This document shows, in pieces, positions 37,590 to 49,489 of a stretch of DNA of 64,000 bases (its first letter is position 1; each line of letters begins with the position of its first letter). The stretch comes from Casuarius casuarius. Lineage: Eukaryota; Chordata; Aves; Casuariiformes; Casuariidae. The notes under the pieces are model-generated. The model saw nothing but the letters and a program-made list of their open reading frames with translations. It did no database searches and was not told where the DNA came from. The stretch is from contig PTFA01000050.1 in the NCBI GenBank assembly GCA_003342895.1, forward strand, positions 4,879,723 through 4,943,722, given 5' to 3'. A program made the position numbers and the translations under genes.

Positions 37590-37845
37590 AGAGTTGTAAC
37601 AGAGCTACCAGGACATACCAACTCTAGGTCTCCTTCTGGAAGGGATATAAACTCTCATACTTAGAGCTGGACGCAGCCCCTCAGTTGGAGGGCAGGATAG
37701 GAAGGGAACCTGCCCCTCTAAACTGTTACCTCCAGTTTCTTACTGCAGAGCATTTTGTCCCTTTCTAGGGTACTGTGAGAAAAAGGACGAAATGGGCCAT
37801 TAGTTTGATCCACATGGCAATTCCCATGTGTCCTGTGTAAACCAG
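37590..37845 (+). repeat. L3/CR1-type LINE, 3' end remnant
   Basis: Reads as the non-coding 3' tail of an old CR1/L3 LINE in plus orientation. It has GGGATATAAACTCTCATAC near 37639, AGGAAGGGAACCTGCCCCTC near 37699, and a CTTACTGCAG segment near 37740. It ends with GAAATGGGCCATTAGTTTGATCC near 37790-37812 and CATGGCAATTCCCATGTG near 37813-37830, the signature end of these elements. The coding region is absent. It is heavily diverged and inert. The preceding sequence back to about 37480 may belong to it but cannot be matched. Confidence 0.65.
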
Positions 37846-39829
37846 GAGCTGAAGCAGTCGTGTGAACACCTTCAGTCCACTGGGGTAGCAAATTCCTTGT
37901 TGCTTTATTTTACTCTGAAATTCATTTCAGCCACAAGCAGACTGATAAACAGATGACAAATAATTGCGTTAATTCAAGAAAGCTCTAGGGCTACATAGTA
38001 AGTGTAAAAGCAAAGGCATGCAAATCTCTTCCTATAGCAGAGTGGATTATATAATTATTGTCAACCTTTTTGAGGCATCTGTTTACTTAGAGCTGCTAGG
38101 TGTGGTGTCTTCTTATGGCAAAGATGCACTTTTATTGAATTTTTAGGCTGAGATTTGAAGCAATATAACACAGAAAGTGTGTTATATAAGAAAATACATC
38201 TTAAATAGTACGAATCACTTTTTAAGCTGACGGAAATACTGAGTAAAAGAGATGTTTTCAGGCCTTTAAAAATGTATACTTTGATACTATCTGAGAGTAA
38301 ACAATAACTTAGATGAAATATGAATGTCCAGTGTGAATCTTTGCTCAATTCATGATAAAGATGTTCTCATATCAAAATCCATTCTGCTTGCTAGGTTAGT
38401 CAACCGAGGTCAAAATAAAATTTAAAGAAGTCGTGAGGAATAATTAGCAGGGTCTTTTCATCCTTGCATTTTCCCTTCTTTAGGAAGTGTTTCAAAATAC
38501 GCTTTGAACAGGAATCTGGAAGAGCAGAATCTCTTGTGGTGCTAGGTGTCCATCAAGGACATTAGTAATCACCACCCTCAAGGACTTCTCCATGAGCCCC
38601 ACAGGAAAGATTTTGTCCATGCCCCTGCTATCAGGCATGTGATAGTTGTTAATAATTGCAAAGGTGACAGACAGATGTCAAGAAATAATGTCCCTCAATC
38701 TTCAAAGATATCAATGGGATCACCTTCTGCCTCTCTTGCCCTCATGTATTTGTAAGTCCAACAACATGCAATACAGATTCTAATATCTTCACACCCTTCA
38801 TGGTACTTAACATGTTTTCCTCAGATGTTACAGCCTGTATTATGATAGAGAAGTAAGTCTAGCTGTGTAAGGCCTTTTTTTATAATTTAGAAAGGGTATA
38901 AAGTATTTCTAGGTAACTTAGCTCACTGATATGCAAACAGGCCAGATTCTTTCTCAAGCTGACATCAAAGCTAACACTAGATCAAAAATGTTTAATGAAA
39001 AAACTCATGGGTAAGCTATTAAAAATGCAATAAAGTGGTCAGTAAGTGTCTGGCAAAGTTAAAGGATAGATAACATTCATATGCTAATGTGAAGCTGTTT
39101 ACTTGAGGAAACACAAACCTATCAAATTGTCTGAAGTTGCTATTAAAGTTCATGATTTTTTTTTTCCTAAGATGAGAAACATTCCTATTTGAATGTAGAT
39201 AAATATTCATGAGAGGACTTCATTTGGGAAGAGAAATTTGCCATTAATAGCATTGTATCTATTCAAGCTATAACAGGCTGTTACCTGTATCTTGCAGTAA
39301 AGGCAGTTTCTATCGTGCAAGGAAGTGAATATTTATAGCTGTCTTTAAAGATTCTGTTTGTACAGTACATTTCCCATAACACCTAAACAAAGACATCTCT
39401 CTTTTTTTTTAAATCACAGGCGTGCCACAGTTGTTCTTTTGTTTCTTCTTTGAGCTAAGACCAAAAGTATTTCAGTTTTTTCTCCTATCTGAATGGATAT
39501 CCCTCTCTGTTTCTTGACAGTAAAAGAAAGTTATTGCTACACAAAGATACATTTATCTAATACCTCAAGGCTTATGGAGAAGAATTCTGGAAAAGAAGGA
39601 AAAATGTGTTAAAAGTTTATGTCTGGATCAAGTCAATGATGTCTCATGTGAGAAGGGAGTAGAGTAGCAAGAAAAAAAAGAGAACACATGAACTTATGAA
39701 TCTGGCAGAGGTTTCTGGTTGATCCTACTTTTCAATGTCTTTTACATACTGGGAGAAATTCTGACAGCCAGAAGAGTACTGATGCTGTGTGGGGATTCAA
39801 AAAGCACAGGAAAGAAGATTTGAATAAAA
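37846..39829. other. Non-coding segment, no gene
   Basis: AT-rich sequence. A perfect octamer-type word, ATGCAAAT, occurs near 38019. The interval 38540-38760 has an open frame of 69 codons without any coding character. Sequence from about 39560 to 39830 is AG-rich and might be a more decayed 5' extension of the LINE that begins at 39830. I could not match it. Confidence 0.55.
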
Positions 39830-40765
39830 TCATTAGTCCGAAATCAATCCCGACAATATTGTGGAAACAAGTTATATGGAATTTGATCGTCAAAGAATTA
39901 AAGGAGAGGTTTATAATTTAGGCCAGTCAGCATGGCTTGTGGAGAATAGATCTCGTCAAATAAACCTGATGTCATTCTTTGAGTTAGGAATTTTATTTGG
40001 TTGACAAAGGTAACCGTACAGCTATTTAACTGTACCATAGATATCTACTAGCTTAGCACCACACAACAGTGCGGTGATTTAGGGGATGTGGTGTTCAGTC
40101 AAGCCAGTGCAACCTACCTTCCTATGAATTTGTGTCTTCAGCTTGATCCCTTGTGTGAGTTCTCTTATAGTTATTAGAGTTGAGTTCATCCTGAAGCATG
40201 TTTTTCCTTAAAAGTGCTTGCTTATTTTCATGGAATTACAGGTTCTTAATATGCTTCTGGTCTATAACACTACAAAATTTCTGTGAAATTGGTCAGTAGG
40301 TTCAAAAGCTGTTGAAGGGACTGGCTGTCAGACGCACATAGTGATGGCTTAAGCTTTGTTTTCTTAGGAAAAAGTAGCACTGTGGAACATTGTTAAAATA
40401 TGAATCAATGCTTTAAGAACTGCCAGACTCTTAGATCGTGACAGATATTTGTCAGTGATGAATGAGTGAGTGGGTGTTTTATGAGTTAGATATGGAAAGT
40501 AATGCCATTCAGCGTTTTTGCAGATAATCTAGAAGTAAATATAAAATCATCAATGATAACCCGAGATCAATACACGTAATGAGGAGGATACAGCACTTAC
40601 TGATATAGATCGCTGGCTAGGCTACTTCCATTTGGCTTTAACACAGCCAAATTCAGAATTATGCACATAGGAACAAGCGATGCAGGCTGTATCTGCACAA
40701 TAGGGATCATATTCTGGAAAGCTGTAGCTCTGAAACGGGGTCTGGGTGTCTTTAGCTCCAAGAGT
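39830..40765 (+). repeat. L3/CR1-type LINE, reverse-transcriptase remnant
   Basis: The segment follows the reverse-transcriptase part of ancient CR1/L3 LINEs on the plus strand. It begins with CCAGTCAGCATGG (39922) and the AGATCTCGTCAAATAAACCTGAT segment. Next is the TTGGTTGACAAAGGTAA region near 40000. Later come TCTAGAAGTAAATATAAAATCATC near 40528 and GATCGCTGGCTAGG near 40608. From 40634 one frame still reads GFNTAKFRIMHIGTSDAG, close to the family's RFNTAKCKVIHLGTKN stretch after the catalytic motif. The catalytic FADD box has decayed, and frameshifts and stops break the frame throughout. 5' and 3' ends are lost. Confidence 0.75.
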
Positions 40766-42099
40766 CTATCTGTAACATGTTCAGCCTTTGCGGAAGGAAC
40801 ATGGGTGGCCTGGAGCCGGGACAGCTGAAACTCTGCGTGGCTGCTCCCCTGCTCTCCTCCTCGCAGGGAGAGAGTGGGATGGCTCAGAGGTGACCGGCGT
40901 GCCCGGAGGAGAGATCTGATCCAAGCTCAAGCTAGCAGGCTTCCGGGCTCCTCCGTGGTGAGATGTCTCATATCCAAGGATTGTGTTGCTCAGAGGGTTT
41001 CTAATCAGTTCCTGGATAAATCAAAGTATGAGGAGCACCTTGTTGCTTTCTCAGGTAGGATCTAGTCCTAAGGTTTTATCACAGATGCATAGTTACTAAA
41101 TTACTATTGCACCAGTACTATTTCCAAAGAATTAAGAGATAGAAGCATATATACCACAGAAGCAGATAAAAGATGCCTAATGGGTAGAACGGGTTGCTTT
41201 CCTCTGATCAGATAGAGCAGATAGCTACATTACTGCTCTTGCAGCTGAATAGCAGTTGAATATTGTGCACAGATTTCGTTGGATTCCCTCCAGGCTTTTT
41301 GATGAGACTGTACCGTAGCGACAAACACTGGGATTGCATCCTAAAAGGAGCAGCACAACAGAATTCACATTTGACGTTTTTGTAATAAATTGGCTAACCT
41401 CTAGCTGCCAATGTGTTAAATGTATTATCTCCTTTTCAGAGCCAAAATACTGGGTGGATGTTACAGATGGTGGTACGTGTGCTTTTGGAAAGATGATGGA
41501 TGCCTTCAGCCCGAGCTGCAAATGGCTTTCTAATTAATCATTTGCAGTGAGTTCTGGATTATGAGACAGTGGAAATTTACAGAATTAGCTTTGGTGAATG
41601 TTTTTATTTCAGAAACAAGGGCTTCAAGGCGCAGTATTTATTCACTGAGGGAAATTCCCCCCTGCCTACAGAGCAAGCACATCGTCTCTGCACCACCTAA
41701 GCCTCCTTCAAAGTGGCGGTTAAATACTGAGGGGACATCGTAGGTGATGTGATCTACCTATGGGCGGTTCTGAAATTCACTCCATAGATGAAATTCTTGG
41801 TCGTCCTTGTGCGTGTGGCTGCAGAACCGCCAGCTGGGCAGGCTCGGCACCGGGCCAGGCGGCTGCACCGGGGGGAGAAGAGGGGTGACACTGTTCAGCG
41901 GGCCGGCGAAGTAGCCAGAGAGAAAGAGGTCAGAGGAATTATTTAGGTTCCTTCTTGCTTAGTAATATATATACTTTAAAAAAAAAAAAAAAAATTACAA
42001 CCAAATAGAGCAAAGAAACAGAAGATGCCCAGGCTTCTGAAATACCAGCTCTGCCTCCTTCTGAGGAAGAGTTTCAGGTTTTTGTGTATCACTACAGGC
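40766..42099. other. Non-coding segment with two mild GC patches
   Basis: GC-rich, CpG-bearing stretches lie at about 40800-40970 and 41815-41925, with AT-rich DNA between. No gene is supported. A 17-base poly-A run at 41978-41994 follows the second patch. No retrocopy body is recognisable in front of it. Confidence 0.5.
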
Positions 42100-42500
42100 A
42101 CTTGAGGGCTGGTTTGCATTTGCTGGAACTATATTTTATTAGTCTGGTTGGTTTTCTTAATGGAAACAAATATTTTATGGTGATTAATTTACAAGAATAA
42201 ACATTATTCAGCAGGTTCCTAAACTTCCCAAGGTAAATAATACGGACATAGTAAAGGCCAGCCGTGTTGCATTAATAATGGATGTCTGGCTTCCTCCAAG
42301 CTCGACTGTAATCTATTCATTGTGCTTTGGTAAAAGTCCAATTAGAGCTGAATTATAGTAATCAATAGAGCAGTAGCATTTAGAACCAGAGGAAAATTAT
42401 GCACATAGGAAGTTTTTTGAGGCATATCACAAAAAATGGCTTAATTGGATGGATTTTTAAGTGATCACAGTGGGGATTAAATTATAATTGATATGGATGT
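42100..42500. other. Candidate conserved non-coding element
   Basis: An AT-rich block unusually dense in homeodomain-type cores (TTATTAG, GATTAATTT, CATTAATAATGG, CCAATTAGAGCTGAATTATAG, GGCTTAATTGG, GATTAAATTATAATTG) with no repeat character. Vertebrate developmental enhancers often look like this. The statement rests on texture alone. Comparative alignment would decide it. Confidence 0.3.
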
Positions 42501-43429
42501 TTTCAGAGATTCTCTTTCTAACCAAAATCAAGTCCTAACAATTTGACTGGATTTTTTTCCTCTTCTTTTTACTACTATCATGTCTCCCAGTGAGCCCGTA
42601 CACTACTGATGTGACTGGGAAATGCAGCTTTCTTGCACTTGCACCAACACCAGCCCCATCTCTGCGTAGGTGAGAGGACTAGAGGGGCTGGCATGGGACG
42701 CACCTCGTTCCCCGGCGAGGCGGAGCGGCAGATCTGCGAGGCTCTGAAAACGAGCAGGGTTACTGGACAGCTTAAAGCAGGGTAGAAGAAAACTTGCTTG
42801 TGCTGTTGTGTCCCAGCCAAAGAAAATGCAGGGTCTGGTAGGAAAGCAGAAAGGTTCTGTAAGAAACTTTTGGTTAGACCGTCCCAAGCGGAGAGAATAT
42901 TACAGAGAGAAATCTCAATAGTGCCCATATTTTGGTGTAGAAAGAAGCAATGGAGAAGGAAAGGTCTTGCAAGCTCAGAGTTTCAGATAGTAGTGCTGGT
43001 AGTGCCGTCCTGTGCAGGGCATTGCTGTGTGCATGTTAAAGCTCACACTGAAGTACTTCTTGGAGCATCTGTGTGACTTGGGTAGATGAAGGGCTCCCTG
43101 GAGCTGACGCGAGGCATGGCCCCGGTGCAGGGCCTTGCCAAAGGCCAGCCTGGGCTGGCAGGACAGGGACCGCAGCTCCAGCGGCCCCAGAGAGCAAAGG
43201 TCCCGCCGCCAGCAAGGGCTGAGCTGCGGGATACGGGGAGCTTGAGCCAGGGCTGCCGGAGCCCCCGGGGGACTGTCGCTGCGAAAGCACAGCGCTGGGT
43301 CGGTGATCGCTGACATTAGTAACCATCGCTGTCGTCGCTTCCTCTAGAGCACTGTGAGGTTTGAGGTGAAATTGTGCTTTCAGTCTTCTAGGAAGGGTGT
43401 AATGGCTGAATAATGTATTCCCCGTTGTG
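42501..43429. other. Non-coding segment with GC patch
   Basis: The interval 43083-43320 is GC-rich, with CAGGGCCTTGCC- and CAGCGGCCCC-type sequence and moderate CpG. Open frames on both strands here (42975-43316 minus, 113 codons; 43036-43326 minus; 43086-43313 plus) are compositional shadows. There is no recognisable gene. Confidence 0.45.
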
Positions 43430-44230
43430 TCTTTTGGACTTTATGCAATGGCAATAAAAGTATAAAATGTGTTTAATTAAAGGAAGAGGCTGCTTTTATT
43501 GAACAAGTGTAACAAATAAATAAAAGTAGGACCGTTAGCACTTTCATCCAACTTTTCAGGCAGGTTTTTCATTTTATTATAGATGCTTTGTTTTTAAATT
43601 TCTTTTCTACTAAATAATGTGATTAATTTTTATTTTTGTAGCGGCAACAGAGTATTAAATTGGAGCTACCAAATGAGCTAGATAGAGGAAAGGTGTTATT
43701 TAAACTCATGTAGAAGAGGATGCTTTCCTGGCTAGAGCTTTGTGCACTTGAAAAAGGAAATTAAATAATTAAAGCTCTGTTAAAAATAACATATTTTCCC
43801 AGGAAGCAATAGCTTGTCACTGTGTAATGCATGCATCCCTCTGCATGTACATTTTGCTTTAGTAAACCCTCCACCTTCCTCGTAATGCGTATTGTCTTTT
43901 AATGCTGCTCACTCTAGCAAGCCTATCTCGATGATTGTCATGAAATACTGATTGCTTTTGGTGAGCAGCATATACTGTAATTATTTCCCTTTCCTATCAT
44001 GGTATAATATACCCCAGATTCCTCTGCATATAGCAATGCACCTTCATATAGTATTTTAATGTACATTGATTTTTTCTATCAGCAAAATGAAATGATCTGC
44101 TTTTGCATCACAGAGTAGCATAATGCTTATTGATTTATTGCTGTAGCTATTTACATTGGCTTATCGGAAAGGTGCTTCCAATGCATTAGCAACCCCCAAG
44201 GTGCTTCTGGTAATAACCAAAAGTGCCCTG
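43430..44230. other. Candidate conserved non-coding block
   Basis: About 800 bp of AT-rich, non-repetitive sequence with many regulatory-type words: TAATGTGATTAATTT near 43616, AATTAAATAATTAAAG near 43760, ATGCATGCAT near 43828, GCATTAGC near 44183 and several CATTT/ATTGATTTATTG words. It contains a long inverted repeat at 43902-43971 and almost no CpG. It is flanked by GC patches at 43.1-43.3 and 44.3-44.7 kb. It is the best enhancer-like candidate of the window with the 47.5 and 50.5 kb blocks. Conservation is inferred, not shown. Confidence 0.35.
43902..43971. repeat. Long inverted repeat / 70-nt hairpin
   Basis: ATGCTGCTCAC (43902-43912) and GTGAGCAGCAT (43961-43971) are exact complements. 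Inside them AGCAA (43916-43920) pairs with TTGCT (43952-43956) across a 3x4 internal loop, giving a stem of about 16 bp. The loop contains a further small ATGA/TCAT stem. It is shorter than a typical microRNA precursor stem, and neither arm matches a microRNA I know. Confidence 0.45.
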
Positions 44231-44334
44231 GTAGCTCTAAAGATAGGAAAGAAGGTTTACAGTTTTTTAAAACTTAAACGTAGCAGAAAATTCTGCTTAC
44301 CCTAAAAACATATCTTGCTCAGGCAGGCTGTCTT

Positions 44335-44720
44335 AGGGCTGCCCTCGCGGCCAGGACCTGCCGCGTGAGCCAGTGCCTGCTGCTGGGCCCCGCTGCCCTG
44401 GCCGGGCTTCCCGGAGGCCGGCAGTGCCCTCGTCCCCTCGCGCCTTTCCCCTGCGCAGAAACGCTTTCGGTTAGGGTGAAGAGGCAGAAGTTGGCAGAAA
44501 TTAACCCAACACTGCAAAAGGAGAGTTAGACCCTATAGTTGAGGCTCAGTTTAAAGACTCTTCCAGAAGCTGCGTTAACTTAGGATTAGGAAGGGGCGGT
44601 GGCGTAGCCTGCCTCCGTGCGCGCTGCGGGGGGGAGGCCAGGCGAGGCAGCACGTCAGCAAACAAAGTCCCAGAATAAATCTCTCCTGCTTGAGCTTCAG
44701 CCCAGCGTAGTGCGCTACAG
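44335..44720. other. Two CpG-rich GC patches
   Basis: Lobes at about 44335-44465 and 44590-44720 are GC-rich with retained CpG, including GGGGGGGAGGCC-like sequence near 44627. Frames open on the minus strand (44302-44517, 44546-44806) look compositional. They could belong to the same phenomenon as the other patches of 36-52 kb. Confidence 0.4.
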
Positions 44721-47154
44721 AAGGATGAATAAACTGAGGATAATAACAGAGGCTGATTACACTGTGATGGGCAATAGCAGCAAACAGGCCTTATCTTGCA
44801 CTGCAAAATAGAAACTCATGGCCAAACAAATAAGTCTAGATTTGCAGAGAGAGCATGTTCAGCAATTTATGGGCAATGACCCTCAAAATCGTGTATTCGA
44901 AAAAAAATTATGTTTTCAGAAGTGCAGCCTGGGCCCTTAGTGCAGCTTAGAATAAGGTATTTGTGTTGCTCAATTGCACATGCAACCTATCATCAAATTT
45001 GCATCCCTCTGAGAAACGCGGACGCTCACACCTGGATGCTGCTCAGGACCTGTTCCTTCTGAGCATGTGTACTTTCCTGCTCTTGCTTTGACTCTCTGCT
45101 CTTATATCTTCGTTCAGATAAATAATGACCTTTTATAATCAAAAGGAGACAACTGTAAACCATTGAAAATGGATTTTAATGATGGGGGCCCTAACCCTTT
45201 AGAGATTTATCTGAATAAACTGTACTTCCACAGGTGTACTCGACCATCTGCTTCAGTACATGGAGGTTGGAGAAGAAGCTGGTTTTGCTCTTTCATGCAA
45301 TCCCCAGGTTTTAAGCAGCACACCTTGTTATGAGTGCACACATTCTTACCACTGGGAAGAAATGTATTTTGGCAAGTACTTGTGTATTTGTGTACACATA
45401 CAAATATTAGTGTAAAAAACAAAGGTGTTATCAGTTGGGAGCTCCCCATATACATTAATTTAGACTGAGTCAATGAAGTACTTAAGCGGGTTCTTCACTC
45501 TCAGCAATGTTTAGCTTATACTGAATTGTTCGTTATTGACTGTTTGAATTTGGTCAGCTCTAGTGCTCTTGGATTTAGTGAGGCTTAAGTCCATACTTAA
45601 AATTAAGCACATTTTGATTCATTTGTCGTAGGGGTTGCCATCTATTGTAATGCTAATTATTTTTGTTCCTGAAAGTGCTTCTTAGCTTTTGTGTGTGTAT
45701 CCTATTAAGAAGTGTAAAATGTCTTTGCTCCGTTCAGTTCCTCTCCTTTAACAAAGTTCCCTGAACTTTCACTAATGCAATTTACGTGGAGCAATAATGC
45801 AACTTTCTTACATTAATGTAGGGCAATTAGTCATGAAACTCATTGCTCTTTTTAATACATCTGAAAATGCCCAGATCTAAGCAGATTGGCACATAAGTGT
45901 GTGGGGTTTATCCAGTAGGAGTTCCCTGCCGCCGTTAGTGAGGTGAGCATCTGTACAGCACGGTGAATGTCACCCACAAAAGCAAAGTAAAATGAACAGT
46001 TTTAGTAATATGTCAGCTGTTAAGAGGCTGGTAGAGAACAAAGAATAAATAAAAGAATAAATAAATCTTCAGAGGATCTGATTCTGGCTCGCCTTCCTCC
46101 TCATGCCGCTGGTGAGGTGCATCGCATCCTCGTACCCACAGCCAGGCTGCTGGAACTGGCAAAAGAGCCTGTGGCGGGCTCAGCTGAGGGAGCAGAGATA
46201 GGCAAGGAAGGGAGGCTTTCCTAGACCCTGTATCTGCTAAGACCCAATCCAGCATTTCATTCCAGAGCCAGAAAAATAATTCCGTAAGTATAGGCAAGTA
46301 TCACTCTTGCTTCCTGTAGAGGTGTCGTTAGAAACATTTCAGCTACAAAACTGTGAAATAATTCATTTTCTAGTTACAAACATGACTATCCACATCAGAG
46401 TTCAGCTTAGGTTTGCCTCCCCCAGTTTGTACTACACGCTGAAAAACTGAAGAAATAATTTATTCTAGCCTAGTAGGAGTCTGTTCTTCTTGAAGAAGAT
46501 ATAAAAAAGGTTGAAGTAAGCTCCAAGAATGTTTTACAGCCCTATCAGAAGAAAACATCAAAGAGCACTAATTCCAACATTACGCTTGCATGAATCGGCA
46601 TGAAATATTAGTCTTTTAATGCATTTTTGTATCTTTTAAATATAATATAAAATATTATTACCAAGGAATGAAGTAAAACATGCCTCTAACCGTCTTGTTA
46701 CAGTCAGAGGTACCTCCTGGTTCTCCAATCTCAAGTCAAATCTTCCTTCTTGCAAAGAGTCTTAGTAAATAATCATTGCTAGACTGTCAACTTATTTTGA
46801 ACAAGTAAAGCCCATTGAAATTTCCGTCTTATTAAAGCTCTGCATTAATTGCCATTTAGCAGTACATACTTATCTTTCTAACCGCAGATGGGGTGAGGGT
46901 TGCTTCTGTCTACCCCGCGGGACACGCCGAAAGGAGGACGTGCGCGGTCCGTCAGCAGTAATCGCGCGGGGTGTCTCGGGACTCCTGAAACTGGGAAATG
47001 GGGGTGGCAATGCGCTTTGATTTGACTTTGTGCACTTAAAGCTGACCATTTTCTGAAACTCAGGCTCAGAAGTTAGTTGAGCTGTTTTCCGTCTAACTGT
47101 ATTTTAGGTGAGGCAGTTTTGGAGCATGTCCTTACATTTAATTAAGGGGGGGAA
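44721..47154. other. Non-coding segment with two candidate conserved blocks and a small CpG patch
   Basis: No gene. The intervals 45600-45870 (GCTAATTATTTTTG, GGGCAATTAGTCATG) and 46560-46870 (TTTTAATGC, AATAATCATTG, GCATTAATTGCCATTTAG) share the TAAT-rich, non-repetitive texture of the blocks on either side. A small patch at 46905-46985 holds about ten CpG in 80 bp, with sharp edges. Confidence 0.35.
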
Positions 47155-47300
47155 GAGGAGGAGGAGTGGTCCTGCGGCAGCTGAGGTGGAGGAGATCTGG
47201 GTTCAGCTCTGGCTAGTGCGGTCTGTTTTGCTCTTGCGCAGCTGCATTTTGCACCTTTAGTTCCCATTTGTGAAAGCTGATGATTACCCTTCGTTTTTTC
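47155..47300 (+). repeat. Possible MIR/CORE-SINE remnant
   Basis: GATCTGGGTTCAGCTCTGGC near 47193 resembles the B-box region of MIR. About 55 bp further on, TTTGCACCTTTAGTTCCCATTTGTGAAA and GATGATTACCCTT (47249-47290) resemble its TGCCTCAGTTTCCCATCTGTAAAA core and following sequence. The order and spacing fit, but the core similarity is weak, so this stays tentative. Confidence 0.35.
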
Positions 47301-47509
47301 CCATTAATTTGTTTAAAGTAACTTCTTAGAAGAAGATACAAAGATACAAACTGATTGCTAGCATTAAGAGAAGGTTGTCTCTGATGTGCTTATGGAGGTA
47401 TTGATGTATAAAATATATCTTGTGTGTTCACGCTAAATATATATAAATGTAAATCTCTCTAGAGACATACAGAAATATATGGAGACTTAAAATGTATAGC
47501 TGCATGATG

Positions 47510-47930
47510 AAATTAAGCAGTGCATATTTATCACAAAGCAATTATATAGCTTAGTTTGTTTATTCCAAAATTAACTTGGCACATTAACATGAAAAGGGTG
47601 ATTTAATGAAGTCTTCAGAGAATTACTATCTGCCCTTTGAATATGTTATCTAAAATGCCATTTTATTATGCAAAGCTATGTAAAATAAATTGCATTCAAG
47701 CAGTGGTTCAGAAAGCAGCTTATCATAACCTGATATTCACAAAGAAATAACATAAAAGATCTGGGGATCACTGCTTTGCTTTCAAGAGGGGAAAAATTAA
47801 GCAGCAATGGTCTTTCATTTGAAAGTAGCTAATTTGACATGGAGATAATTATCTTGGTGCTTTGAAATGTGATTAACTCTAATTATAGCCAGAAAAAAGC
47901 TACACCAAACAATAAAAACAAAATCTAAAT
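47510..47930. other. Candidate conserved non-coding element
   Basis: Dense in short cores used by homeodomain, POU and SOX proteins: ATTATATAGCTTAG, CAAAATTAACTTGGC, TTTTATTATGCAAAG, GGAGATAATTATC, GTGATTAACTCTAATTATAG, and CTTTGAA/ACAAAG-type words. There is no repeat character and not a single CpG that I noticed. The texture strongly suggests an enhancer-like conserved element, but from one sequence it remains inference. Confidence 0.35.
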
Positions 47931-48659
47931 GTGTGAGTGCAGTCTGTCACGTGCGCGATTCCTGCGACATAGCTGGTCTGACATTTTGAGATGTTAGAAA
48001 TCCTCTTGTAAAAATGCGCAACCATATCCGCAAACTAGAAACTGCTGTTTGTATCCGTATTTGTCCCGTGGTACGAGTGCAACGTGAACACTACCATGCT
48101 TGTGTTACATGACTTCCCTAACTATAGGTATTCATGTGCATAAATGCACGCAGACATAATACCTATATCCAATTAGGCACCCAACTTAATGGAAACCCGA
48201 GGTTTGCATGGTTTGGCTGTCGACGATGGCACTGTACTTCCAGCAAGAGCAGCGCGGTGGTTCCGCTGAAGGGGCGCAGCAGGGCCACCCAAGCGTCTGC
48301 GTCCTGCAGTAGGAGATGTTAAAGTGACTCAGTGGAACTTTTTCCATTTACTAAATAAAAAAAACCCCCACTATTCTCCCAATTTCCTTTGGTAATCGTT
48401 TGATCCCTGAAATACGGTGACTGATAGTGTTAAATATCTAAGATAATTCTACATGGATGGAAGTTTTATTCAGTGTTTGACTTCCTTTTAACTAAACTTA
48501 ATAAACTGCTGCCCTCACTACTGATTTCTGACAGTAAAATCCCTATTGCGTTGTACTGTTTTGCTTTTAATTTTTTAAGTATTTCACACTATTTGTGATA
48601 AATCATAGATTTAGGCTAGGCATCATTCTCCTCAGATGCAGTAACAGGTAGATACAAAA
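47931..48659. other. Non-coding segment, no gene
   Basis: AT-rich with scattered CpG near 47950-48090 and a modest GC rise at 48220-48310. No gene, transposon or RNA could be recognised. Confidence 0.55.
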
Positions 48660-49400
48660 GTGTGTGCAGAGAGGAGGAAGCCGCTGCCTCTGCCGTGCAC
48701 GCCGAGACTGGTGCTGTTGAAGAACTGCGTCCTTTGAGTTACTCTTTCAGATTTTTAAGAATGGAGTTGGCTACTGCTTGCTTTTCGTGTTGCATTCACG
48801 TACCTAATTTACTGGTCGGTGCGTTTGTACGGGATGACGCAGCCTACGGCCTCCAGGCTCGGGGCAGCTTTGCCCTTGGGGGTTTTAGCTCTTGGCCCCA
48901 GCGGGACCTGCGGGAGCTAACGGGGAGCTGGGGTTGGAAGGGCTGTTGTGTCGAGAGCTGTGCCGTGCCGTGCCCGTGGGCCCGGCGCCGCGCTGAGCTG
49001 AGCTGCCTCGGTACCGGCCGCTTGCGCCCGTTCCGGGGACCCGGGCTTTTGAGTCTCGGCTTTCCAGGCTCCCAGCTCACTATCTGACAATTTGGGGACA
49101 CTGCGCTCCCCCCGAGGTGAGCCCGTGTAGCTTCCCAAGTTGCTTGAAACTGCTATTTTTATGTATAATTTCTCGTTTTGATGAATGAGCACGTGCTTCA
49201 GTGTGAAGTCCAGCAACCGCCCGCCAGCTCCTGATGCGCGACCTTGCCAGCGTCCCCTCTCGCACGCTGCACGTTGCGCGGAGCCGTGCGAGGTCGTTGC
49301 CCTGCAGCCGCGTGGAGACGGCAGCGGATATGGGTCTGGCGGGGAACGCACCGCGGCAGGAGCGCGAGAGGTGAAAATTCAAGCAGAGAAGTGAGACTTC
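48660..49400. promoter_or_regulatory. CpG-rich block, possible orphan CpG island
   Basis: About 62 CpG fall in some 740 bp by hand count, in lobes at 48840-49080 and 49200-49370. Direct words such as TGCCGTGCCGTGCCCGTG (48961-48978) show local tandem simplicity. Long open frames occur on both strands (48662-49087 plus, 141 codons; 48917-49351 minus, 144 codons; 49080-49436 minus, 118 codons) and contradict one another. No domain is visible. A promoter for an unseen transcript, or a gene-conversion patch, are the two readings. Confidence 0.45.
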
Positions 49401-49489
49401 GTTAGCCCTTTGCGTGAGATCAAGAGCTTTCTTCACAAGGGAAAAATAAATCAGTGGAGGAATAAATAGGGATGATGATGGGATGGGCT

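Noticed and set aside
48662..49436. Frames of 118-144 codons on both strands
   Set aside because: Mutually overlapping in several frames within a CpG-rich block; compositional shadows.
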